Of a stretch of 64,000 nucleotides of DNA, positions 36,208 to 45,459 are shown one piece after another. The position numbers and the translations under genes were made by a program. The DNA comes from Neckera pumila (taxonomy: Eukaryota; Streptophyta; Bryopsida; Hypnales; Neckeraceae), in assembly GCA_963969595.1 (NCBI GenBank), contig OZ018408.1:1860001-1924000 (forward strand), in the 5' to 3' direction. The notes beneath the pieces were generated by a model. That model was not told the origin of the DNA. It ran no database searches and saw nothing but the letters and a program-made list of their open reading frames with translations. How positions within the stretch are numbered: the first letter of the stretch is position 1; every line of letters begins with the position of its first letter.

Positions 36208-39204
36208 GAGACCAAGTTGGTATTACGCATGGCTGACCAGAGTAGGGTCAAGCCATTAGGCATTTTACCCAAAGTTAAAACTAGAATAGCCGGGTTAATA
36301 TTTATGATAGATTATATTATATTTCAACCTAATACCCAAAATGCTTCCTATCCCATCCTATTAGGTAGGCCCTGGTTGTATCAAGCCAGGGCAAAGGACG
36401 ATTGGGGGAAGGGACTTATGAAGATTGCCCAAGGTAATCATACAGTTAGTATTGCCATGTATGCTAATAAATATCTTGGTGAAACCCAATGGGAGTCCCC
36501 TGGCAATACTAGTGATTTTGGTTATGATTCCGAATTGGATGATCTGCATACTAATAGAATAAATATAAAAAATAAGGATAAAAATATAAAAGATCAAGTA
36601 ATAAAAAAATATAAAGAACTAGCTTTAGGAGAATATATTATCCCTTGTGAGGACGAAGATAATTCGGATAAGGCCATTTATGGTTGGTTAACCGATAAGG
36701 TAGTATATGGAGTTAATTCCGATTGGGAAGTTGAAGAGAGTAGTGAAGAGTATTATTTGGATAAAATGGCTGATGTCCCTATTAGGTCATATGTGGCTAA
36801 GGATCAGTGTCAAAATGTGAATATTGGGTCTTTGATAGAAGAAAAAAATATTCAAATAAATAAGGATTTAAAACCTGAAGAATTAGCCAAGTGGGCTCGA
36901 TTCTTTGAGACTCATATTACTACATTTGCTTGGTCTTATAAAGACTTGAGAGGGGTTTCACCTAAAATATGTGAACATCATATTGATTTGGAGGATGGAG
37001 CTAAGCCAATTAGGCAAAGGCCCCATCGTCTAAATCCTAAATATTCATTATTAGTAAAGGAAGAAATAGAAAAATTAATTAATATTGGTTTTATTTATCC
37101 TGCTCCTAATAGCAAGTGGGTAAGTCCTATAGTGATTGTGCCAAAGAAAGATGGACGTATTCGTATATGTCAAGATTTTAGGAAGTTAAATGCTGTTACT
37201 AAGAAGGATGGATTTCCATTACCCTTCACTGACAGTATTTTGGATACGGTGGCCGGCCATGAATGTTATTCATTCATGGACGGTTTCTCTGGATATAATC
37301 AAATCCAGATCGCTAGGGAAGATCAAGCTAAAACGGCTTTTGTAACCGATTTGGGTATATATGCGTCTAGAGTTATGTTATTTGGACTTTGTAATGGGGC
37401 AGCCACGTTTCAACGTGTGGCCACTTTAGCCTTCCAAGACTATCTTCGAAAATTCATGGAGATTTTCTTGGACGACTTTTGTGTGTTTGGTACCAAATTC
37501 GACCATGCTAATCATTTGGCATTGTGTTTCGAGAAATGTAACAAGTTTGGCATTTCTTTAAACGCATCAAAATGTCAATTTTTAGTACCTTATGGCAAAT
37601 TACTTGGTCATATTATAAGTGGTGAGGGAATTAGAACGGATCCCGATAAAGTGGCTAAAATATCCAAATTGCCTATTCCCTCTACTATTACTCAAGTACG
37701 TGGATTTCTTGGTCATGTTAGCTATTATCGTCGGTTCATTAAAAATTATGCCCAAATAGCTTTACCCCTGACCAGTCTTCTTAAAAAATTAGAAGTGGGC
37801 ACTAACCCAGTGTGGACACCTGAGTGTGGTGAGGCATTTTTAATATTAAAACAAAAATTAATGACGGCTCCAGTATTGATTTCACCTAATTGGGAAAAAT
37901 CTTTTCATGTATATGTGGACGCCAATAATGTGGCAATGGGGTGTATCTTGAGTCAAAAAGATGAGTTTGACAAGGATCATCCCATATATTATGCTAGCCG
38001 CCAATTTGTACCCGCTGAAAAAAATTATACTACTACCGAGCGGGAGGCCTTAGGTATGATTTATGCGGTACAAAAATTTCGTCATTACCTACTTGGGTAT
38101 AAGTTTACGTTTTATGTTGATCATGATGCGCTTAATTATGTTATAAATAAGCCACAATTAAGTGGGCGTCTGGCTAGGTGGGTGTTACTTTTACAAGAGT
38201 TTAATTTCGATATAGTGGTTTGCCCAAGTAAACAACACTCTAACGCTGATTTTCTTTCAAGGTTAGAGGATAAAGTAGATCCAAATGGGTCACCGGTGGA
38301 GGATGATATTCCCGACGCTGCCCTTTTTGAGGTAGATATTATTCATACCGAATATGCGGATATTTTAAATTATTTAAGTACTAATTTGTTTCCTAGTAAT
38401 TATAGTGCTAGGCAAAAGTCTGCCCTAATTAGGAAGGTTGCTCCTTATACATTGATTGACAAAACTTTGTATAAGTTAGGTCATGATGGTGTGCTTAGGA
38501 GGTGCATTTATAGGAGTGAAGTTCATGATATTCTACAAAGTTGCCATTCGGATGTGTGCGGTGGCCACTTTGCAGGTATATCTACAGCACAAAAAGTTTT
38601 GCTTGCTGGCTATTGGTGGCCGTCCCTATTTCGGGATGCTCACGAATTTGGAAGGCGCTGTGATCCGTGTCAGAGGGTGGATAAACCCTCACCTTCCACG
38701 GCAATGCCGTTAATTCCTTTAATGGCCTTAGTCCCATTTGAAAAATGGGGAATTGATTTCGTAGGTCCCATTGCCCCAGCTACAAAACATGGCCGTAAAC
38801 AATATATTTTAGTGGCGACTGATTACGCTACCAAATGGGCTGAGGCTATGGCTGCCCGTAATGACGATGCCAAAACGGTGGCACGTTTTTTATATGAAAA
38901 TATAATTTCACGATTTGGGTGCCCTCGGGAATTAATTAGTGATCGGGGCACACATTTCTTAAATACTACTATTGAGGAATTAACTACTAGGTTTTTAATT
39001 AAGCATAGGAAGACGGCCCCTTATCATCCTAGGGCTAACGGGCAAACCGAGAAAACAAATGGGATATTGTGTAAAATTTTGACTAAGACAATAAGTGGGG
39101 CTGCTACTAATTGGGATGAAAAATTATGGGGTGCCTTGTGGACATACCGAACTGCCTACAAGGGTACAACGGGGTTTTCCCCATTCCAATTGGTATACGG
39201 CTAA
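36208..39204 (+). CDS. Pol: protease end, reverse transcriptase, RNase H, integrase core
   Basis: Same frame as Gag, directly after the TAA. The start matches the C-terminal half of a retropepsin (YPILLGRPWL). The reverse transcriptase has SPIVIVPKKDGRIRIC, FMDGFSGYNQI and the catalytic box IFLDDF. RNase H has VYVDANNVAMG, TTTEREALG and VDHDALNY. The integrase has an HHCC finger (CHSDVCGGHF then CDPC) and a DDE core at GIDFVGP, ISDRGTHF and GQTEKTNG. All catalytic residues of RT, RNase H and integrase are present. A TAA at 39,202 interrupts the frame shortly after the core. Only about seven CCDANTHGG motifs fall in 36,208-39,600, the lowest density in the element. Confidence 0.92.
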   Translation, partial: ETKLVLRMADQSRVKPLGILPKVKTRIAGLIFMIDYIIFQPNTQNASYPILLGRPWLYQARAKDDWGKGLMKIAQGNHTVSIAMYANKYLGETQWESPGNTSDFGYDSELDDLHTNRINIKNKDKNIKDQVIKKYKELALGEYIIPCEDEDNSDKAIYGWLTDKVVYGVNSDWEVEESSEEYYLDKMADVPIRSYVAKDQCQNVNIGSLIEEKNIQINKDLKPEELAKWARFFETHITTFAWSYKDLRGVSPKICEHHIDLEDGAKPIRQRPHRLNPKYSLLVKEEIEKLINIGFIYPAPNSKWVSPIVIVPKKDGRIRICQDFRKLNAVTKKDGFPLPFTDSILDTVAGHECYSFMDGFSGYNQIQIAREDQAKTAFVTDLGIYASRVMLFGLCNGAATFQRVATLAFQDYLRKFMEIFLDDFCVFGTKFDHANHLALCFEKCNKFGISLNASKCQFLVPYGKLLGHIISGEGIRTDPDKVAKISKLPIPSTITQVRGFLGHVSYYRRFIKNYAQIALPLTSLLKKLEVGTNPVWTPECGEAFLILKQKLMTAPVLISPNWEKSFHVYVDANNVAMGCILSQKDEFDKDHPIYYASRQFVPAEKNYTTTEREALGMIYAVQKFRHYLLGYKFTFYVDHDALNYVINKPQLSGRLARWVLLLQEFNFDIVVCPSKQHSNADFLSRLEDKVDPNGSPVEDDIPDAALFEVDIIHTEYADILNYLSTNLFPSNYSARQKSALIRKVAPYTLIDKTLYKLGHDGVLRRCIYRSEVHDILQSCHSDVCGGHFAGISTAQKVLLAGYWWPSLFRDAHEFGRRCDPCQRVDKPSPSTAMPLIPLMALVPFEKWGIDFVGPIAPATKHGRKQYILVATDYATKWAEAMAARNDDAKTVARFLYENIISRFGCPRELISDRGTHFLNTTIEELTTRFLIKHRKTAPYHPRANGQTEKTNGILCKILTKTISGAATNWDEKLWGALWTYRTAYKGTTGFSPFQLVYG

Positions 39205-39600
39205 GAGGCCATTCTTCCCATTGAATTTGAGATTCCTAGTCTTAGGATTGCCATAGAAAATAAATTGGGGGATGAAGAGAGTTTAAGGGCACGACTCACA
39301 ACTTTGGAAGCTTTAGATGAAAAGCGGTGTGAGGCCTATTTAAATACTTTAGCAACCCAAAATAGGCGTAAATCCTATTATGATTCTAAGTTGAGGCCTA
39401 AAGAATTTAAAGTTGGAAGTTTGGTTCTTTTATATGATAGCCGATTCTTTAAATTTCCGGGGAAATTAAAAATGCATTGGTTAGGCCCATATGAAGTGGT
39501 TGATGTTAATCCTAATGGGTCCTTGCAATTAAAAGATTTTGAAGGCAATTTGCTTCCAACTAGGATTAATGGTTATCGGCTTAAGCCATATTTTGTTTAA
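39205..39600 (+). CDS. Integrase C-terminal region, downstream of in-frame TAA
   Basis: Same frame as pol, ending at TAA 39,598-39,600. It contains WLGPYEVVDVNPNGSLQL and NGYRLKPYF, typical of the integrase C-terminal domain of OTA elements, and no chromodomain. It would be translated only if the stop at 39,202 is read through, so this copy's integrase is probably truncated. Confidence 0.8.
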   Translation, partial: EAILPIEFEIPSLRIAIENKLGDEESLRARLTTLEALDEKRCEAYLNTLATQNRRKSYYDSKLRPKEFKVGSLVLLYDSRFFKFPGKLKMHWLGPYEVVDVNPNGSLQLKDFEGNLLPTRINGYRLKPYFV

Positions 39601-39786
39601 ATGCCGAGGGCGGCATTAAATTTTATGGGGGGCCTATCTGTGTTTAAAAATTTTAAAAAAATAAATATATATATATATATATACATCAAATTTAAATTTA
39701 AAGTAGTATGATTATATATTTTAATTACATATGTCATAGTTTTAATAAATGGAGAAAAAAGAAAAGAAAAATGAGAAAGAGAGTTA

Positions 39787-39876
<90 letters not shown>

Positions 39877-40609
39877 CATAATAATATTAATTAAAAAAAA
39901 TTAATTAAAAAAAATAAAAAATAAAAATAAATGATGAGAAATGCCAAGTCGGAGTACCAATTCGGAGGTGACATACCAAAATGGAGGAGGTGGCAGGGGC
40001 CACTCACTGAAAGATGGGTATCATTTCAAATAGGCATCATGTTAAGCCGCCAAGTTCCAAATCGGCGGGATTGTCATCATCAGACCGAGTTGGTTTGTTA
40101 CGAGGCGAAGAGCGAAACCAAATTGGAAGATGAAAGTAGCTTGTGTGTTGTGAAACCTTGGCAATTTGGTGTGTTGTGCGCGTAAAATTGAGAGAGTTGC
40201 TGTGTGTGTGCTTGTGCTTGCGTGGATGAGACCAAATTGGAAGTTGTGTGAGATGTTGTATGTTTTGAGTGAGTGAGCATTGTCGCCAGTCCAAGTTGGA
40301 GTGATTCAGGGCAAAATTGGAGTTCTTTGCGAGTGGCTGAGAGCGTGAGGAGTCTTGCATTACAAGTTTTGAAACCAATTAGGGTTTTAAGCGCGACGTT
40401 GGGGATACAGAGGATATTTTGGTTTGCTTTTTGAGTATTGTGTTTTAGAAGAGGCGTTGTTGTAGTTGTGATCTGAGTTGGGCGCACTGTGAGCAGAAAT
40501 ATGACCAATTAGGGATGGAGAGAAGCAATTTTTCCGAGAGAAAGTGAGGTTTTCGTTTCGAATTGGGAGCATTCGTCGAGAGAACTTAAGGTTGTGGATT
40601 GCAGGTACA
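39601..40609 (+). other. Spacer between pol and the extra ORF
   Basis: Roughly 1 kb. An AT-rich first part holds (AT)n near 39,665 and a (TA)n(GA)n microsatellite at about 39,794-39,869. The second part (39,940-40,609) resembles the LTR in style and holds about nine CCDANTHGG motifs. The last bases read TTGCAG followed by GTACA and the ATG at 40,610, so a splice acceptor just before the extra ORF is possible. Confidence 0.6.
39794..39869. repeat. (TA)n(GA)n microsatellite
   Basis: About 17 TA units followed by about 20 GA units inside the retrotransposon, between pol and the extra ORF. Length is likely variable between copies. Confidence 0.9.
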
Positions 40610-43450
40610 ATGACGGATTCCACTAACAAGGGGAAAAACCCAATGGAGTCAGAAACCGAATTGGTGGAGCCGGAGGTGCAAAAAGAAAAGAAACCAAGAT
40701 TGGGGGATGACCAGCAAGCACCTATTGCCCTGTCCAATGTCGAGTTTGCTAGGGAGCAAGCTGGGGCAGTTGAGAAGGTGGATTGGAACGAGGAGGAGCT
40801 GTTGAAGATTCGTGAAGCCGGGTTGTGGGATTTTTTCCAACTGGTATCGACTTTGAAAGAGGGAGACCTCAACAAGTTGGAGGTTTTCACAATGTCGTAT
40901 ATAGTTCCGCAGCGACAGGGATTGTTTCGTGGTGAGCCGGTGGAATTGAACCCCAGTCGGATAGCGGAAGTGTTTCTATTATCCAAGTCGGGTTTGTCCG
41001 TGCGAGCTGTGGGGGAAGATGGTACCAATTCGGTGTTGGAATGCTTCATTGGAAACGTAACGGAGGAGTAGTCTTCTCAGGATGCGTGGGAGTTGCGGTT
41101 AATAGAACCAAGTTGGCATCCATGGATTGAGTGGGTGAAGACCAATTTGTTATTGGAGCCGACAGAGGGAACGGTTTCTAGAAGTAGCCTCCGAGTTGTA
41201 ATGGCCGTGAGGAAAGGCGTGGAGATCAATTGGGCGTTGTTTCTTTCAAGGAAGTTGCACGCAGCGGTGGTAAATTTCAGTAGGATGCCGAGTGAAGCTT
41301 TGAAGGGAGCCAAATTATTATCCTATTTGGTAGAGGCGAGTTGTAAGAACTTGCCTGAGTCTCAAGCGGTTCCCAAACTAGAGGCAGGGCAGCCGAGTAG
41401 GGAGAGGCCTCCGCAGACGGTGGGGCAGTTTAAGTCCCAGTTGGAGCAGATGATGACCAATTTGGAGCAGTTTGACCCTGCCAAGTTGGACAGCGTTCAA
41501 AAGGAGAATGCTGCATTGTTGCAGGAGGTCTCAAAGCTGAAAGCCGAGTTGGCTGATTCTCAAGAAGAGCGAGTCCAGTACGAGATCCAAGTCGCGAGTG
41601 AGCAGCAAGATCTTTTGGACCAAGTTGGGGAATTAAAGGAGAAAGTGAACCGGCTAGGGAGGAAGGTGGAGGTAGAACAGAGTGCCAAATTGGAGTTGCA
41701 GGAGTGGATGCATGCTATGGAGCACCAGTTAGAAAATTGGGAGGTGAAGGTGAAGCAAGCTCTAGCCAAGTCGGAATCTGAAGAGGAGGAGGAGCTTATT
41801 TCACTAAAGCAACCCGAATTGGTGGGACTTGAGGCGGAGGAGCAGCGAGTGCGGGAGTACTACAAGGATTTGCATGCATCGAGTAGCCGTGCCCAAGAGA
41901 AGTCCACTCCAATTCGGAAACGCCAGCGAGTATTTCACGCGGAGGACTTGGCCGTGTTGAATTTGCGAATTCCGCCTACTTCCAATTTGGAATTCGCTTA
42001 TGCATGGGAGCGGGAGGTGTTTTTTCTTCATACAGGGCTGCAGATGAACGAAGTCCTTCCAAAGGCAAAGTTTAAAACAATTTGGAATAGGGCTATTCAG
42101 CTGAAGTGTGAAAATTTGGTGGCCGAGATCGTGGCACGGGGGGAGATGGTGCCAAAAGACAAATTGGCTGCGTTGGCGACGGTAGGGGATTACGGGGCAC
42201 GGAGCTTGCTCTTTTATTCCGAATTGGAGGCAGCATTGGCCCAGAGGCGGCGGATGGCATATACCTATTCGGCGAAGAGAAGGGAGTGTGTGGGGTCTCA
42301 ATTGTTGGACGGGGTGGCCCAGGCTTTATCTGCATCGAGGCCAGCCTTGCAGGTAATTGATGCCGAGTGGATAAAGGCAATTACGAGTTTGGAAAAGGAG
42401 TTTCAAGCCCCAGATTGGCTGCATGAGACGATTACAAATGTCCAAGATCGGTGTATGGAGAGCAAGGTGGTGGATGTGCATCCTGCCACTTATGTAGCCA
42501 AATTCGGGTCGGTGCGTGAGAGTTTAGCAGGTAAACTCCAAGTTGGAGGGTTGAGAAAGGTTCCTATTTGGAATACGGAGGCAGAGTTGAGTTACAGGCG
42601 GCCCCAAATTGGTGATGCATGGGTAGACTTGCCCGGCTTGTCAAGTACTCTCATTACGTGGAAGTTACCTGAGTATTCTTATTCGGAGTTGGAGGACCGG
42701 TTCTTGGGCTGCTATGAAGCCCTGTTTGACAAGCTTTCAGATGTTCCTTTTCCAAGTTGGAGTGCGGTGTTTTGGCTAGGGCGTGATCACAGTGAGGTGC
42801 ACAGGGCCCCACTTGTGGCATTGGACAAATTGGATCATATGGAGCGTGCCTCTCGCGTGAATCATCCTCCCAATTTGGTTGCTGCTGATCCGAGATTTTG
42901 TCCTTGCCCACGTTGTTATTTCTGGAGGGCAGATGCCAAGTTGGATTCGCTTTGGTACAACTGGCCGGTGATTCAGGGCAAGTTTACTACTTACCAAGAG
43001 TGTGTGGATTCCTATTCGGAGTTTGCAGCCCAGCATAGATGCCACAAGGATCCCGTGTGCTTCAAGGCTAGTATCTTTGCGGCGATATTGGCGAGTTGGT
43101 GCAAGGAGTACCAATTTGTGGTTGACTACCGAGTGGGAGCACGTCTTAGCACCAACATGGAGATTTTTTCCAAGATTCATTATCATTCGGCGAAGCGGAT
43201 GAGGTTATTAGAACTGATGTGTGTGACTCAATTTTTACCAGGTGCTCATAATGTTATGATTTCAGATGCGTGTGTGGGGTTGGGGACTCGTCGTGGTCTG
43301 GTGTTTCAGTTTTATGATAATCAAGTGCCGATTTGGAAAGAACGTGCTGCTTTGGCAAAGAAGTTGCGAGAGACGGCAGGGAATCCTAAGACTAGGCAAT
43401 TGCTTCCTCTTAAGCGTGGGGTGGCTCGGACGTTCAAGCTGAGAAAATAG
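40610..43450 (+). CDS. Extra 3' ORF of unknown function, coiled-coil, split by one TAG
   Basis: I do not recognise this protein. One frame of 946 codons from ATG 40,610 to TAG 43,448-43,450, interrupted by a TAG at 41,069-41,071. It sits in the env-like position but shows no signal peptide or membrane helix. N-terminal part: charged leader, then a globular stretch around WHPWIEWVKTNLL and VEINWALFLSRKL that faintly recalls the plant mobile-domain / putative plant transposon protein families. Middle: a long coiled coil, about 41,430-41,870, in heptads of Leu, Glu and Lys. C-terminal half: a Trp/Tyr-rich globular region with a CPCPRCYFW cysteine cluster near 42,900, ending very basic (RGVARTFKLRK). 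About 24 CCDANTHGG motifs lie within the ORF. The ORF ends 37 bp before the 3' LTR. A nucleic-acid-binding or anti-silencing role is inference. Confidence 0.7.
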
Positions 43451-43487
43451 AGTTTGGCGGGAACGCAAACGAATCGGTGTGGGGCTA

Positions 43488-45308
43488 TGTAGATAGGTGT
43501 TTCTTCTATTTTTCTTAGTCTTTTAGGATGTGTTTTTGACGTTTTAGAGTGGCTGTATGTGTATTTGTGTGCCAATTTGGAAGTTTTGTCTTATAAATAG
43601 CCAAATTGGAGTCCTTTTCCGGTGACGGTTGATTAATTGAGTGGGTCCTAGTTGGTTTATGGTTGGGTTCGAGGGGGTCTTATTCCGAATTGGTTTTGCC
43701 AGTGAGTTGTGGATGAAGGGCGGAGTTGCCAATTTGGATGTTTTCTTTCTGTTTCTATTTGGTTATTTGTGGCAGTTCCGAGTTGGGGTCTGAGCTGTTA
43801 GGTTGGTTATCTCCGAGTTGGTAACTGCCAGTTTTGGAATTCCTATTTGGTTGTTGATTTTGTGGTCATTTGGACCCACTGTTGAGAGCGAGTCCAGTGT
43901 GTGTCCCGGCCAAATCGTGCTGTGTAATTCTGTGTTTCTAGTTCTTTTGTGTGTGATTTTGTGTCTGTGAATCCAAGTTGGTGTGTGTGTGGTTTATGTT
44001 AAGTCATGTTTGAGTCTGTGTTCGAGTCGGAGATGAATGGTGATACCGGTGTGATGTGAGTGAGTGCTAATTGGAGATTTGTCGTGTGATGGGAACATGG
44101 AGTTGGGTGTTTAAGGAAGTGCAGAAAGTTGAAGAATTTATTCAAGTTGTGGAGATGTGGTTTGCCGGAGAGCAGTGAATGTTAACCAGTGGGAAATTCC
44201 TATTTGGCAAAGATGAGCGCCAGTGGTGTGAAGAAGTTGAAGTAGTTGATTTCGAGTTAGTGGTGTGAGGTGATTATGAAGTTAAGTCCAAATTGGAGAT
44301 CAGAAGAGAGGACTTAGAATTAGAGCTTATAGCAGTGTTTAGAGCGCTGAGAATTTTATAAGCTGTGGAGCTTGTTACATGTTTTAATGGTGATTTGTCA
44401 CCGAGTTGGTTTAATGTGAATTGAAATTATTATGCCAAATGGTTGTGCTGTGAGGGATGCATTATCCGGGAAGTGAACGATTGTATTCTTGTTGATTTCA
44501 GTTGGTGAAGTTATAATTTGTTGTAATCAGAGTGGTTGTAGTTGATGTGAGTGGAAACCAAATTGGAAAATTTAAGCTTGAATGTTGTTTGTCTAATTTT
44601 CCGAATTTGGTTATTGGTTGTGTGTTATGTTTGACTCAGTGAGAGATTAATTTGATGATGGGTGATTGAAATCCCGAGTTGATTATAAACATCCTGTGAG
44701 TTAAGTGAGTAATTCCAAATTGGGATCTAAGCAATGTTAATTTCGCAATAAATAGAATTATGTTAAGTGAAGTGTGAAATGACAAGGGAGCAAGCAAAAT
44801 CAGAAGGTGAAGATTTGGTGGTTGAGAATGGAGTAAACTAGAAGTTAAGAGTGAAGAAAATTACCAAATAGGAGAGAAGAAGATCCAGTTGGTGGTGAGA
44901 TAAAAATCCTATTCGGAAAGCTGAAGAGTGCGGCGCAGTGAGCAGCTGGAAGAGCCGAGTTGGAAGACGGACAACCCGACTTGGTGGTGGTCCCTGTGCC
45001 AGTGCGGAACCGAGTTGGTGGAAAGAACATGAAGACCGACTTGGCATTTGGGAGATTGGCTTAACCTCTTTGGGTGTTAAAAAAATTAATTAAAAATTTA
45101 AATATTAAAATTTAAATTGAAAGGAAACTATATATATATATGTTAAATTATGGATAGTTGGGTCTATTTTCTTTCTTGCTTGGTGTTTGTAGTGTCCTAT
45201 TAGGCTACTAATTGACTAATTAGAAACGAACCTATTAGACAGACCTCCCTGGATCGAACATAAACTATAAGTTGGGTAAATTCCTAGTTGGGTTCCAACG
45301 CATCTACA
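43488..45308 (+). repeat. 3' LTR
   Basis: 1,821 bp, TGTAGATAGG to ATCTACA, nearly identical to the 5' LTR. The preceding bases (GAATCGGTGTGGGGCTA) make a poor polypurine tract, so the plus-strand primer is not clear. TSD CCAAT follows at 45,309-45,313. Confidence 0.95.
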
Positions 45309-45459
45309 CCAATTGAAATAAAAATTATATCCTATAAAGCTAATGTATTTTTTTATCTTCATAAAAAGTATCAAAAAATAATGATGAATATTGAAGCCAT
45401 AGTAGCCTGCCTGAAGTCCATTTTGTCCCTTGATGGGACAATGGGACTTTAGGAGTTAA
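45309..45459 (+). mobile_element. 0.9 kb TIR element, copy C, right part
   Basis: Begins with the right CCAAT target duplication and ends CTTTAGGAGTTAA, the terminal repeat seen in copies A and B. It completes the element interrupted at 31,085. Confidence 0.6.

Larger units (their letters stand above)
31086..45308 (+). mobile_element. Complete Ty3/gypsy LTR retrotransposon, non-chromoviral (OTA-like)
   Basis: A 14,223-bp element with TG...CA LTRs, 5-bp target duplication, primer binding site and domains in the order Gag, protease, reverse transcriptase, RNase H, integrase, followed by an extra ORF on the same strand. No chromodomain follows the integrase. That, together with the tRNA-Asp-type primer site, fits the OTA (Athila/Tat-like) branch. 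Gag-pol lies in one frame from 32,998 to 39,600 with stops at 36,205 and 39,202; the extra ORF (40,610-43,450) has one stop at 41,069. The LTRs show two substitutions and one indel by eye, so insertion was recent. The whole element is studded with the 9-bp palindrome CCDANTHGG. Confidence 0.95.

Noticed and set aside
39205..39600. Chromodomain at the integrase C-terminus
   Set aside because: The translation ends in the NGYRLKPYF pattern without the aromatic cage residues of a chromodomain.
40610..43450. Extra ORF as a retroviral env gene
   Set aside because: No signal peptide, no hydrophobic membrane span and no cysteine-rich ectodomain are visible, only a soluble coiled-coil architecture.
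43451..43487. Clear polypurine tract before the 3' LTR
   Set aside because: The stretch is interrupted by pyrimidines (GGTGTGGGGCTA), so I did not annotate it.
31086..45308. CArG boxes (MADS-domain sites) as the explanation of the dispersed motif
   Set aside because: CArG is CC(A/T)6GG, 10 bp. The repeated word here is 9 bp and freely takes G or C at the centre and beside the CC/GG, so it is a different consensus. A few 10-bp CArG-like words do occur.
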